This document shows, in pieces, positions 1 through 6,823 of a DNA stretch of 9,343 bases. Position numbers and translations under genes: made by a program. The stretch is from Listeria marthii FSL S4-120 (GTDB lineage Bacteria > Bacillota > Bacilli > Lactobacillales > Listeriaceae): positions 1,341,713-1,351,055 of the forward strand of contig CM001047.1 of the NCBI GenBank assembly GCA_000183865.1. The letters run 5' to 3'. The notes below the pieces were generated by a model, which saw only the letters and a list, made by a program, of their open reading frames with translations, did not search any database and had not been told where the DNA came from. Position 1 is the stretch's first letter. Each line of letters opens with the position of its first letter.

Positions 1-722
1 ACGAAGATAAAACGTTAACAGCGAACGAAAGTGTTACGTGGATCCAAGCAGATACAGCAGAAGCAGCAGCACAGGGCGCAATTTTAGCGGTGAAAAATAA
101 AGAAGCAGACATTTTAGTTAAAGGTTTTATTCCAACGGCTACATTGATGAGTCATGTATTAAAAAAGGAAAATGGCCTTAGATCAAACCAATTATTAAGC
201 CAAATTGCTATTTTTGATATTCCGACTTACCATAAACCATTGCTCCTAACAGACTGCGCCATGAACGTTGCACCAACAACCAAAGAAAAAATCGGGATTA
301 CAGAAAATGCGGTCGCGGCTGCGCATAAGATTGGCATAGCAAATCCCAAGATCGCTTTGCTAAGTGCCGTGGAAGAAGTAACAGAAAAAATGCCATCCAC
401 TGTGGAAGCGCGGGATGTGGTGGCTCATTTTGGCAATACCATAAACATCTCAGGTCCATTAGCGCTAGATGTAGCCATTTCAAAAGATGCGGCTTTGCAT
501 AAAGGTATCACCGATAGTTCAGCTGGTGAAGCGGACATATTAATAGCACCAAATATCGAAACAGGAAATGCGCTTTATAAATCACTCGTATACTTTGCAG
601 GCGCCAAGGTTGGGAGTGCGATTGTTGGCGCGAAAGTACCAATTGTTATTTCCTCGAGAAATGATACACCAGAGAATAAATTAGCTTCATTTATTCTAAC
701 CGTAAGAATGGTTGGGAAATGA
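1..722 (+). CDS. ptb: Phosphate butyryltransferase, 5'-truncated by the window edge
   Basis: Cytosolic enzyme that interconverts butyryl- or branched acyl-CoA with the acyl-phosphate; in this operon it links acyl-CoAs made by the Bkd complex to the kinase Buk. The frame is open from base 3 to a TGA at 720-722, giving 239 visible residues, so about 50-60 N-terminal residues of a usual ~290-300 lie outside the window. The C-terminal half is typical of the phosphate acetyl/butyryltransferase family: [15 protein letters not shown], then [34 protein letters not shown] and a final [13 protein letters not shown] segment. The GTG at 90 is an internal valine codon, not the start. The gene is followed by a 136-nt gap and then buk on the same strand. 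The family call is firm; exact acyl preference cannot be read from sequence, though the context indicates branched short-chain substrates. Confidence 0.93.
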   Translation, partial: EDKTLTANESVTWIQADTAEAAAQGAILAVKNKEADILVKGFIPTATLMSHVLKKENGLRSNQLLSQIAIFDIPTYHKPLLLTDCAMNVAPTTKEKIGITENAVAAAHKIGIANPKIALLSAVEEVTEKMPSTVEARDVVAHFGNTINISGPLALDVAISKDAALHKGITDSSAGEADILIAPNIETGNALYKSLVYFAGAKVGSAIVGAKVPIVISSRNDTPENKLASFILTVRMVGK

Positions 723-775
723 TGAAATAATGTGAATAGACGGACTTTAACAAACTGAATGCAAAGGCTTTTATT

Positions 776-858
776 TGATTACGCCCTACGTGTTACAATA
801 GTCCATGGGAAAATGATAACCTACTGCATTTTTCACAATTAAATTTGGAGGAAAGCAA
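776..858 (+). promoter_or_regulatory. Possible internal extended -10 promoter in the ptb-buk gap
   Basis: This is the largest gap inside the operon (723-858). It holds TACAAT at 794-799, preceded by TG and one base (791-793), which makes an extended -10 element. The -35 at a 17-18 nt distance is poor (TTATTT or TTTATT around 770-776). No terminator-like hairpin with a T-run is present, so read-through from ptb is expected and any promoter here would only add buk-lpd-bkd transcripts. The buk SD, GGAGG at 847-851, sits 7 nt before its ATG. No convincing CodY box or sigma-54 (-24/-12) element was seen in the gap. The promoter is an inference from one good hexamer. Confidence 0.35.
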
Positions 859-1926
859 ATGTCTTTTGATGTTTTGACCATAAATCCTGGTTCCACGTCT
901 ACAAAACTCGCTGTTTACCAAGGCGATAAAGTACTTTTTGAAGAAACAGTCAGACACACAATGCAAGAACTAGCCGATTTTAACAATGTACAGGAACAAT
1001 TTGATTTTAGATGGCAAGTTTTACGTCGAGTGATGGATGCATTTGGTTATGATGTAAAGAATTTACAAGCAGTAGTTGGTAGAGGTGGCTTACTTAGACC
1101 AGTTGCTGGCGGTACATATATGGTTACAGAAAAAATGATAGCGGATTTAAAAGAAAATAAATACGGAGAGCATGCTTCGAATTTAGGTGCGATGCTAGCA
1201 AAGAAACTAGCAGATGAACTCGAAATTCCAAGTTTCATTGTCGACCCAGTGGTAGTGGATGAAATGCAAGCCATCGCACGAGTTTCTGGAAACGCCTTGG
1301 TTGCAAGAAAAAGTATTTTCCATGCGTTAAACCATAAAGCTGCGGGTCGGAAAATTGCAAAACAACTAGGAGCAGATTATGAAAAAATGAATTTCGTTAT
1401 TGCCCATCTTGGGGGTGGAATTTCAGTTGCTGCCCATCGACAAGGCGAAGCGGTTGATGTGAATAACGCTTTAGATGGAGATGGTCCTTTTAGTCCAGAA
1501 CGTTCTGGTTCACTTCCGATGAATGATTTTTTAGAGGCGTGTTTTAGTGGGAAATGGACGAAACGCGAACTGCATGATTTGATTGTTGGTCGTGGTGGAA
1601 TGATTTCTTATCTAGGAACCAACAGCATGCTAGATGTAGAAGCGAAAGTTCAAGCCGGTGACGAAAAAGCCATCGAAGCTTTTGACGCAATGGCCTATCA
1701 GGTTAGTAAAGAAATTGGTGCTTGCTCTGTTGTCTTACAAGGCAAAATTGACGCGATTATTTTAACTGGCGGACTTGCTAGAAGTGAGCTTTTTACAAAG
1801 AAAATTACCGAGCAAATAAGCTGGATAGCCAGTGTGATTATAGAGCCAGGAGAAGATGAATTAGAAGCATTAAATAGCGGCGTACAACGCGTGCTCGCTG
1901 GTCTTGAAGAAGGAAAAGTGTATTAA
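859..1926 (+). CDS. buk: Butyrate / branched-chain fatty acid kinase
   Basis: Transfers phosphate between acyl-phosphate and ADP, giving the free short-chain acid plus ATP, or activating exogenous acids in reverse. It acts in the cytosol just after Ptb. The 355 residues are full length for the acetate/butyrate kinase (ASKHA fold) family. Visible motifs are the N-terminal phosphate loop TINPGSTSTKLA (residues 7-18), the central HLGGGIS (183-189) followed by an NNALDGDGPFSPERSG substrate-site segment, and the adenosine-site ILTGGLARS (301-309). The ATG at 859 is preceded by GGAGG at 847-851 and gives the expected N-terminus, MSFDVLTINPGSTS. The stop lies 14 nt before the E3 gene, indicating cotranscription. 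In Bacillus subtilis a leucine dehydrogenase gene (bcd) lies between ptb and buk; here it is absent. Buk rather than acetate kinase is supported by motifs and context. Confidence 0.95.
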   Translation: MSFDVLTINPGSTSTKLAVYQGDKVLFEETVRHTMQELADFNNVQEQFDFRWQVLRRVMDAFGYDVKNLQAVVGRGGLLRPVAGGTYMVTEKMIADLKENKYGEHASNLGAMLAKKLADELEIPSFIVDPVVVDEMQAIARVSGNALVARKSIFHALNHKAAGRKIAKQLGADYEKMNFVIAHLGGGISVAAHRQGEAVDVNNALDGDGPFSPERSGSLPMNDFLEACFSGKWTKRELHDLIVGRGGMISYLGTNSMLDVEAKVQAGDEKAIEAFDAMAYQVSKEIGACSVVLQGKIDAIILTGGLARSELFTKKITEQISWIASVIIEPGEDELEALNSGVQRVLAGLEEGKVY

Positions 1927-1940
1927 AAGGAGGAGATAAT

Positions 1941-3368
1941 GTGGCAACAGAATATGATGTAGTTATTCTTGGCGGGGGAACTGGCGGTTACGTTGCAGCA
2001 ATTCAAGCAGCTAAGAATGGCCAAAAAGTAGCTGTCGTTGAAAAAGGAAAAGTTGGTGGAACGTGTCTTCACCGAGGCTGTATCCCAACAAAAGCTTTGT
2101 TACGATCAGCTGAAGTTCTACAAACAGTAAAAAAAGCAAGTGAATTTGGTATCTCGGTTGAAGGAACAGCCGGAATCAATTTTTTTCAAGCACAAGAACG
2201 AAAACAGCAAATCGTAGACCAATTAGAAAAAGGTATCCACCAGTTATTTAAACAAGGTAAAATAGACTTGTTTGTTGGAACGGGAACGATTTTAGGACCA
2301 TCGATTTTTTCACCAACCGCTGGAACAATTTCAGTCGAATTTGAAGATGGCTCTGAAAATGAAATGCTAATTCCTAAAAACTTAATTATCGCGACTGGCT
2401 CCAAACCGCGCACATTAAATGGTTTAACAATTGATGAAGAACATGTTTTATCATCTGACGGTGCGCTAAACCTTGAAACTTTACCAAAATCAATCATTAT
2501 TGTTGGTGGCGGGGTTATCGGGATGGAATGGGCTTCAATGATGCATGATTTCGGCGTAGAAGTGACTGTGCTGGAATATGCGGACCGAATTTTGCCAACC
2601 GAAGATAAAGAAGTAGCGAAAGAATTAGCAAGACTGTATAAAAAGAAAAAATTAAACATGCATACATCTGCTGAAGTTCAAGCAGCTAGTTATAAAAAAA
2701 CAGATGCTGGTGTGGAAATTAGCGCAATCATCAAAGGTGAAGAGCAAACTTTTACAGCAGACAAAATTCTTGTATCCGTTGGTCGTTCAGCTAACACAGA
2801 AAATATCGGCTTACAAAACACGGATATCGCGACCGAAAACGGCTTTATCCAAGTAAATGATTTTTACCAAACAAAAGAAAGTCATATTTATGCGATTGGT
2901 GACTGTATCCCAACGATTCAATTGGCGCACGTTGCCATGGAAGAAGGAACGATTGCAGCCAACCATATTGCCGGAAAAGCGACCGAAAAACTTGATTATG
3001 ACTTAGTTCCACGCTGTATTTATACTTCTACCGAAATCGCAAGTGTTGGTATCACAGAAGAGCAAGCAAAAGAACGCGGTCATGAAGTGAAAAAAGGCAA
3101 ATTTTTCTTCCGTGGTATCGGGAAAGCGCTCGTTTACGGAGAATCAGATGGTTTTATTAAAATTATTGCAGATAAAAAGACAGACGATATCTTAGGCGTG
3201 AGCATGATTGGACCGCACGTAACGGACATGATTAGCGAAGCCGCTTTAGCGCAAGTTTTAAATGCAACGCCGTGGGAAGTGGGCAACACGATTCACCCGC
3301 ACCCAACTTTATCAGAAAGTTTTAGAGAAGCTGCCCTTGCTGTGGATGGCAATGCAATTCACGGTTAA
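1941..3368 (+). CDS. lpdV: Dihydrolipoyl dehydrogenase, E3 of the branched-chain keto acid dehydrogenase complex
   Basis: FAD flavoprotein that reoxidises the dihydrolipoyl arm of E2 and passes electrons to NAD+. The 475 residues are a normal E3 length. In order: FAD-binding GGGTGG (11-16), redox-active disulfide GTCLHRGCIPTKAL with Cys42 and Cys47, second FAD-site stretch IIATGSKPR, NAD-binding IIIVGGGVIGMEWAS, the FAD-ribityl segment IYAIGDCIP, and the C-terminal dimer-domain HPHPTLSE with the catalytic His454-Glu459 pair. The start is GTG at 1941, 7 nt after AAGGAGG (1927-1933). The overlapping ATG at 1939 is out of frame and should not be used. Its position between buk and E1-alpha marks it as the bkd-dedicated E3 rather than the pyruvate dehydrogenase E3; whether it is shared with other complexes cannot be told here. 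Confidence 0.95.
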   Translation: MATEYDVVILGGGTGGYVAAIQAAKNGQKVAVVEKGKVGGTCLHRGCIPTKALLRSAEVLQTVKKASEFGISVEGTAGINFFQAQERKQQIVDQLEKGIHQLFKQGKIDLFVGTGTILGPSIFSPTAGTISVEFEDGSENEMLIPKNLIIATGSKPRTLNGLTIDEEHVLSSDGALNLETLPKSIIIVGGGVIGMEWASMMHDFGVEVTVLEYADRILPTEDKEVAKELARLYKKKKLNMHTSAEVQAASYKKTDAGVEISAIIKGEEQTFTADKILVSVGRSANTENIGLQNTDIATENGFIQVNDFYQTKESHIYAIGDCIPTIQLAHVAMEEGTIAANHIAGKATEKLDYDLVPRCIYTSTEIASVGITEEQAKERGHEVKKGKFFFRGIGKALVYGESDGFIKIIADKKTDDILGVSMIGPHVTDMISEAALAQVLNATPWEVGNTIHPHPTLSESFREAALAVDGNAIHG

Positions 3369-3392
3369 TACAGCTTTAAAGGAGGAACAAAA

Positions 3393-4388
3393 ATGACTTT
3401 AAAAGAAGCAGGTTTAACAGAAGATAAATTAATTAAAATGTATGAAACGATGTTAATGGCAAGAAGACTTGACGAGCGTATGTGGCTACTTAACCGTTCT
3501 GGGAAAATTCCTTTCACCATTTCTGGACAAGGACAAGAAACGGCACAAATTGGCGCTGCGTTTGCCTTTGATTTAGATAAAGATTACGCATTACCATATT
3601 ACCGCGATTTGGCGGTTGTGTTAGCATTCGGAATGACAGCGAAAGATATTATGTTATCCGCGTTTGCTAAAGCCGAAGACCCGAACTCTGGCGGACGTCA
3701 AATGCCAGCTCACTTTGGTCAAAAATCAAACCGCATCGTGACACAAAGCTCACCAGTAACAACGCAATTTCCTCACGCAGCAGGTATTGGTCTTGCAGCA
3801 AAAATGGCCGGTGATAAGATTGCAATTTATGCTTCAACAGGTGAAGGATCTTCTAACCAAGGTGATTTCCATGAAGGAATCAACTTCGCATCTGTACATA
3901 AGTTGCCAGTTGTTTTCGTGATTCACAATAACCAATATGCCATTTCTGTGCCAGCATCGAAACAGTATGCCGCAGAAAAACTATCTGATCGAGCAATTGG
4001 TTACGGCATCCCTGGTGAACGTGTTGATGGAACGAACATGGGAGAAGTTTATGCAGCATTTAAACGTGCAGCAGATCGCGCAAGAAACGGCGAAGGACCA
4101 ACTTTAATCGAAACAGTTTCATACCGCTTCACACCGCATTCCTCTGATGATGACGATAGCAGTTATCGTTCCAGAGAAGAAGTGAACGAAGCAAAAGGAA
4201 AAGATCCACTGACAATTTTCCAAACAGAACTACTTGAAGAAGGTTACTTAACAGAAGAAAAAATCGCTGAAATCGAAAAAAGCATTGCGAAAGAAGTTAA
4301 CGAAGCAACCGATTACGCGGAAAGTGCAGCATACGCTGAACCAGAATCATCTTTACTTTATGTATATGATGAAGAAGCGAATAGCTGA
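3393..4388 (+). CDS. bkdA1: Branched-chain alpha-keto acid dehydrogenase E1 alpha subunit
   Basis: With the beta subunit it forms the thiamine diphosphate (ThDP)-dependent E1, which decarboxylates 2-keto acids from valine, leucine and isoleucine and acylates the E2 lipoyl group. The 331 residues match the bacterial E1-alpha size. The ThDP/Mg motif runs from GEGSSNQGDFHEG (150-162) to the closing Asn-Asn at 179-180; the usual GDG is GEG here. The conserved loop YRFTPHSSDDDDSSYRS near 247-263 corresponds to the region that is phosphorylated in mitochondrial E1-alpha; nothing in this window suggests phosphorylation. The acidic Ala/Glu-rich C-terminus is ordinary for the family. The start ATG at 3393 lies 7 nt after GGAGG (3381-3385). 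The gene sits 24 nt after the E3 stop and 16 nt before E1-beta. The Listeria symbol could equally be bkdAA. Confidence 0.95.
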   Translation: MTLKEAGLTEDKLIKMYETMLMARRLDERMWLLNRSGKIPFTISGQGQETAQIGAAFAFDLDKDYALPYYRDLAVVLAFGMTAKDIMLSAFAKAEDPNSGGRQMPAHFGQKSNRIVTQSSPVTTQFPHAAGIGLAAKMAGDKIAIYASTGEGSSNQGDFHEGINFASVHKLPVVFVIHNNQYAISVPASKQYAAEKLSDRAIGYGIPGERVDGTNMGEVYAAFKRAADRARNGEGPTLIETVSYRFTPHSSDDDDSSYRSREEVNEAKGKDPLTIFQTELLEEGYLTEEKIAEIEKSIAKEVNEATDYAESAAYAEPESSLLYVYDEEANS

Positions 4389-4404
4389 TTAGGAGGGAAT
4401 TTGA

Positions 4405-5388
4405 ATGCCAGTCATTTCATATATTGATGCAATAACAATGGCGCTTAAAGAAGAAATGGAGCGCGACGATAAAGTTTTTATTTTAGGAGAAGACGTAGGG
4501 AAAAAAGGTGGCGTATTTAAAGCGACTGCTGGCCTATATGATGAATTCGGTGAAGACCGAGTTCTTGATACGCCACTTGCTGAGTCCGCGATTGCCGGTG
4601 TTGGAATTGGCGCAGCGATGTACGGCTATCGTCCAGTTGCAGAAATGCAATTTGCTGACTTTATTATGCCAGCTGTGAACCAAATTATTTCAGAAGCATC
4701 CAGAATTCGCTACCGTTCCAATAATGATTGGTCTTGTCCGATGGTTATTCGCGCACCTTTTGGCGGCGGGGTACACGGAGCACTTTACCATTCACAATCA
4801 GTTGAAAAAGTGTTTTTTGGACAACCAGGTTTGAAAATAGTTGTTCCTTCTTCACCATATGATGCAAAAGGACTTTTAAAAGCAGCGATTCGCGATAACG
4901 ATCCAGTGCTTTTCTTTGAACATAAACGTGCGTATCGTTTACTAAAAGGCGAAGTGCCAGAAACAGATTATATTGTTCCAATCGGCGAAGCAAATGTCGT
5001 ACGTGAAGGCGATGATATTACCGTAATTACTTATGGACTTGCGGTTCAATTTGCGCAACAAGCAGCAGAACGTTTAGCAGCGGAAGGCGTAGAAGCACAT
5101 ATTCTTGATTTACGTACAATTTATCCATTAGACCAAGATGCAATTATTGAAGCAACGAAAAAAACAGGTAAAGTACTTCTTGTAACGGAAGATAACAAAC
5201 AAGGGAGCATTATTAGTGAAGTGGCAGCAATCATTTCGGAGCATTGTCTATTTGACTTAGACGCACCGATTGCTAGACTCGCAGGACCTGATACCCCAGC
5301 AATGCCGTTTGCTCCAACAATGGAAAAACACTTTATGATTAATCCAGATAAAGTGGCGGATGCAATGAAAGAATTAGCGGAATTTTAG
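4405..5388 (+). CDS. bkdA2: Branched-chain alpha-keto acid dehydrogenase E1 beta subunit
   Basis: Partner of E1-alpha in the heterotetramer; it supplies part of the ThDP site and the E2-binding surface. The 327 residues are the standard size. The transketolase-type N-terminal domain shows FILGEDVGKKGGVFKATAGL (25-44), then DTPLAESAIAGVGIGAA, in which Glu60 is the expected ThDP-activating glutamate. Next come EMQFADFIMPAVNQI, and RAPFGGGVHGALYHSQS with the conserved active-site His129. The C-terminal transketolase-C domain begins around residue 200 (DDITVITYGLAV) and includes the DLRTIYPLD segment. The ATG at 4405 follows AGGAGGG at 4391-4397. The 16-nt spacing to E1-alpha fits translational coupling of two subunits needed in equal amounts. 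Branched-chain rather than pyruvate specificity is inferred from the ptb-buk context. Confidence 0.95.
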   Translation: MPVISYIDAITMALKEEMERDDKVFILGEDVGKKGGVFKATAGLYDEFGEDRVLDTPLAESAIAGVGIGAAMYGYRPVAEMQFADFIMPAVNQIISEASRIRYRSNNDWSCPMVIRAPFGGGVHGALYHSQSVEKVFFGQPGLKIVVPSSPYDAKGLLKAAIRDNDPVLFFEHKRAYRLLKGEVPETDYIVPIGEANVVREGDDITVITYGLAVQFAQQAAERLAAEGVEAHILDLRTIYPLDQDAIIEATKKTGKVLLVTEDNKQGSIISEVAAIISEHCLFDLDAPIARLAGPDTPAMPFAPTMEKHFMINPDKVADAMKELAEF

Positions 5389-5418
5389 ACCCGTTTTAAA
5401 TTAAAGGAGTGAAGACCC

Positions 5419-6666
5419 GTGGCAGTTGAAAAAATCACCATGCCCAAATTAGGGGAAAGTGTAACAGAAGGAACGATTAGCTCATGGTTAGTGAAACCTG
5501 GCGATACAGTCGAAAAATATGATGCTATCGCGGAAGTTTTAACCGACAAAGTAACAGCTGAAATCCCGTCTTCTTTTAGCGGGACAATCAAAGAAATTTT
5601 AGCTGAAGAAGATGAAACTTTAGAAGTAGGCGAAGTGATTTGCACGATTGAAACAGCAGAGGCGAGCAGTTCAGAGCCAGTTGCTGAAGTAGAAAAAGCA
5701 GAAACAAAAGCGCCTGAAAAACAAGAAACGAAACAAGTTAAATTAGCAGAAGCACCAGCTAGTGGAAGATTTTCCCCAGCTGTACTGCGAATTGCTGGCG
5801 AAAATAATATTGATTTATCAACTGTAGTAGGCACTGGTAAAGGTGGCAGAATTACAAGAAAAGATTTACTTCAAGTCATTGAAAACGGACCGGTAGCTAC
5901 TAAGCCAGAAGTGCAAAGTGCGCCGCAAGAAAAAGCAGCTGCATCAACACCTGTACGTTCAGCGGCCGGCGATAAAGAAATCCCAATCAATGGCGTAAGA
6001 AAAGCTATTGCGAAACATATGAGCGTCAGCAAACAAGAAATCCCGCACGCATGGATGATGGTGGAAGTAGATGCAACTGGACTTGTTCGCTATCGTAATG
6101 CAGTTAAAGATAGCTTCAAAAAAGAGGAAGGTTACTCGCTAACTTATTTCGCCTTTTTCATCAAAGCTGTTGCACAAGCCTTGAAAGAATTCCCGCAACT
6201 TAACAGCACATGGGCAGGAGATAAAATCATTGAGCACGCTAATATCAATATTTCCATTGCTATTGCGGCCGGCGATTTATTATATGTTCCAGTCATTAAA
6301 AATGCAGATGAAAAATCCATTAAAGGGATTGCTCGCGAAATAAGCGAACTTGCTGGAAAAGCGCGTAATGGCAAACTAAGCCAGGCGGATATGGAAGGTG
6401 GTACATTCACAGTAAACAGCACCGGTTCATTTGGTTCTGTTCAATCTATGGGAATTATTAATCACCCACAAGCAGCGATTCTTCAAGTGGAATCGATTGT
6501 TAAACGTCCAGTTATTATCGATGATATGATTGCCGTGCGCGATATGGTTAACCTATGCCTATCCATCGACCACCGTATTTTAGACGGCTTACTAGCAGGG
6601 AAATTCTTACAAGCAATTAAAGCCAATGTCGAAAAAATTTCCAAAGAAAATACAGCGTTGTATTAA
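5419..6666 (+). CDS. bkdB: Branched-chain alpha-keto acid dehydrogenase E2, lipoamide acyltransferase
   Basis: Forms the core of the complex and transfers the branched acyl group from its lipoyl arm to CoA. The 415 residues divide into an N-terminal lipoyl domain (about 3-78, lipoylated Lys44 in LTDKVTAEIPS), a Glu/Ala/Lys-rich swinging linker (about 79-113), a peripheral-subunit-binding domain (about 117-152, with SPAVLRIAGENNID and GTGKGGRITRKDLL), a second Ala/Pro linker, and the catalytic domain (about 187-410) with the active-site DHRILDG motif, His385 and Asp389. The start is GTG at 5419, preceded by AAAGGAG (5403-5409). There is a 30-nt gap after E1-beta. It is the last gene of the operon and has no terminator of its own: a sigma-B promoter begins 4 nt after its stop, and the first plus-strand terminator is that of the downstream sRNA. 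Confidence 0.96.
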   Translation: MAVEKITMPKLGESVTEGTISSWLVKPGDTVEKYDAIAEVLTDKVTAEIPSSFSGTIKEILAEEDETLEVGEVICTIETAEASSSEPVAEVEKAETKAPEKQETKQVKLAEAPASGRFSPAVLRIAGENNIDLSTVVGTGKGGRITRKDLLQVIENGPVATKPEVQSAPQEKAAASTPVRSAAGDKEIPINGVRKAIAKHMSVSKQEIPHAWMMVEVDATGLVRYRNAVKDSFKKEEGYSLTYFAFFIKAVAQALKEFPQLNSTWAGDKIIEHANINISIAIAAGDLLYVPVIKNADEKSIKGIAREISELAGKARNGKLSQADMEGGTFTVNSTGSFGSVQSMGIINHPQAAILQVESIVKRPVIIDDMIAVRDMVNLCLSIDHRILDGLLAGKFLQAIKANVEKISKENTALY

Positions 6667-6670
6667 AGAT

Positions 6671-6695
6671 GTTTTAATCTAGGTTTAGCGGGTAT
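6671..6695 (+). promoter_or_regulatory. Sigma-B (general stress) promoter of the SbrA sRNA
   Basis: GTTT at 6671-6674, a 15-nt spacer, and GGGTAT at 6690-6695 match the Gram-positive sigma-B consensus (GTTT, 13-17 nt, GGGWAT) at every position. A start about seven bases on, near G6702, yields a ~70-nt RNA up to the T-run at 6766-6772. This agrees with the published sigma-B dependence and roughly 70-nt size of Listeria SbrA as I remember them. The promoter lies entirely in what is also the bkdB 3' untranslated region. Confidence 0.9.
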
Positions 6696-6701
6696 TGTTT
6701 A

Positions 6702-6772
6702 GTACATCTAGATCCATACCCCTAAACTCCCTAGATGTCTTGGGTAGTACTTTCGGGTGCTGCTCTTTTTTT
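6702..6772 (+). ncRNA. sbrA: SbrA (Rli11) sigma-B-dependent small RNA
   Basis: No plausible reading frame is present, but two stem-loops are clear. The first pairs ACATCTAG (6704-6711) with CTAGATGT (6731-6738), 8 perfect base pairs around a 19-nt C-rich, mostly unpaired loop (6712-6730) containing ACCCCTAAACTCC. The second is the terminator hairpin. A perfect sigma-B promoter lies just upstream, and the predicted length is about 70 nt. I recognise the location (between lmo1374 and lmo1375), size and regulation as those of SbrA, described in L. monocytogenes as a sigma-B-dependent sRNA; I know of no established target. The CUCC-containing loop is complementary to SD sequences, which suggests a base-pairing regulator. 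The exact 5' end is inferred (6701-6703). Confidence 0.87.
6742..6772 (+). terminator. Rho-independent terminator of SbrA, probably also of the bkd operon
   Basis: The 5' arm GGGTAGTAC (6742-6750) pairs with GTGCTGCTC (6757-6765) through nine pairs including G-U wobbles. An extra U-G pair (6751/6756) closes a UUCG tetraloop (6752-6755). Seven T residues follow (6766-6772). No other plus-strand terminator exists after bkdB, so bkd read-through transcripts should end here too. Confidence 0.88.
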
Positions 6773-6784
6773 GAGGAGAAAAAT

Positions 6785-6814
6785 AAAAAAAGTCTGAACC
6801 AAATTGGCTCAGAC
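6785..6814 (-). terminator. Rho-independent terminator of prli42
   Basis: Read on the minus strand, GTCTGAGCCA pairs with TGGTTCAGAC over ten pairs (one G-U) around a 3-base loop (6802-6804), followed by seven T (6791-6785). On the plus strand the hairpin is not followed by a T-run and has an A-C mismatch, so it is directional. It begins 9 nt after the prli42 stop and its end lies 12 nt from the end of the convergent SbrA terminator. Confidence 0.9.
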
Positions 6815-6823
6815 GGCGGATAT

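Noticed and set aside
90..92. GTG at 90 as a start for ptb
   Set aside because: The frame is open to the left window edge and the upstream residues ([19 protein letters not shown]) read as normal family sequence, so the gene is simply cut.
298..483. Minus-strand frame of 61 codons inside ptb
   Set aside because: Lies opposite a clearly conserved ptb coding region, has no SD and gives a composition unlike a real protein.
759..842. 27-codon plus-strand frame in the ptb-buk gap
   Set aside because: No SD in front of its ATG, it spans the putative promoter, and the product has no recognisable character.
827..843. CodY-like AT-rich stretch before buk
   Set aside because: About six mismatches from the 15-nt CodY consensus, so indistinguishable from AT-rich background.
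1047..1274. Minus-strand frame of 75 codons inside buk
   Set aside because: Shadow of the well-supported kinase gene; Ser/Thr-rich product with no recognisable motif.
2186..2659. Minus-strand frame of 157 codons inside the E3 gene
   Set aside because: Long only because the opposing gene avoids certain codons; the opposite strand encodes intact E3 motifs throughout.
4745..4993. Minus-strand frame of 82 codons inside E1-beta
   Set aside because: Shadow frame with no SD or domain; E1-beta is uninterrupted.
5385..5834. Minus-strand frame of 149 codons across the start of bkdB
   Set aside because: Covers the lipoyl domain and Glu/Ala-rich linker; the Ser/Thr/Ala-rich product is a by-product of that composition.
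6144..6422. Minus-strand frame of 92 codons inside bkdB
   Set aside because: Opposite the E2 catalytic domain, no SD and no recognisable motif.
6792..6814. Hairpin after SbrA as a second plus-strand terminator
   Set aside because: Followed on the plus strand by GGCGG rather than a T-run and has an A-C mismatch in that orientation; it works only for the minus strand.
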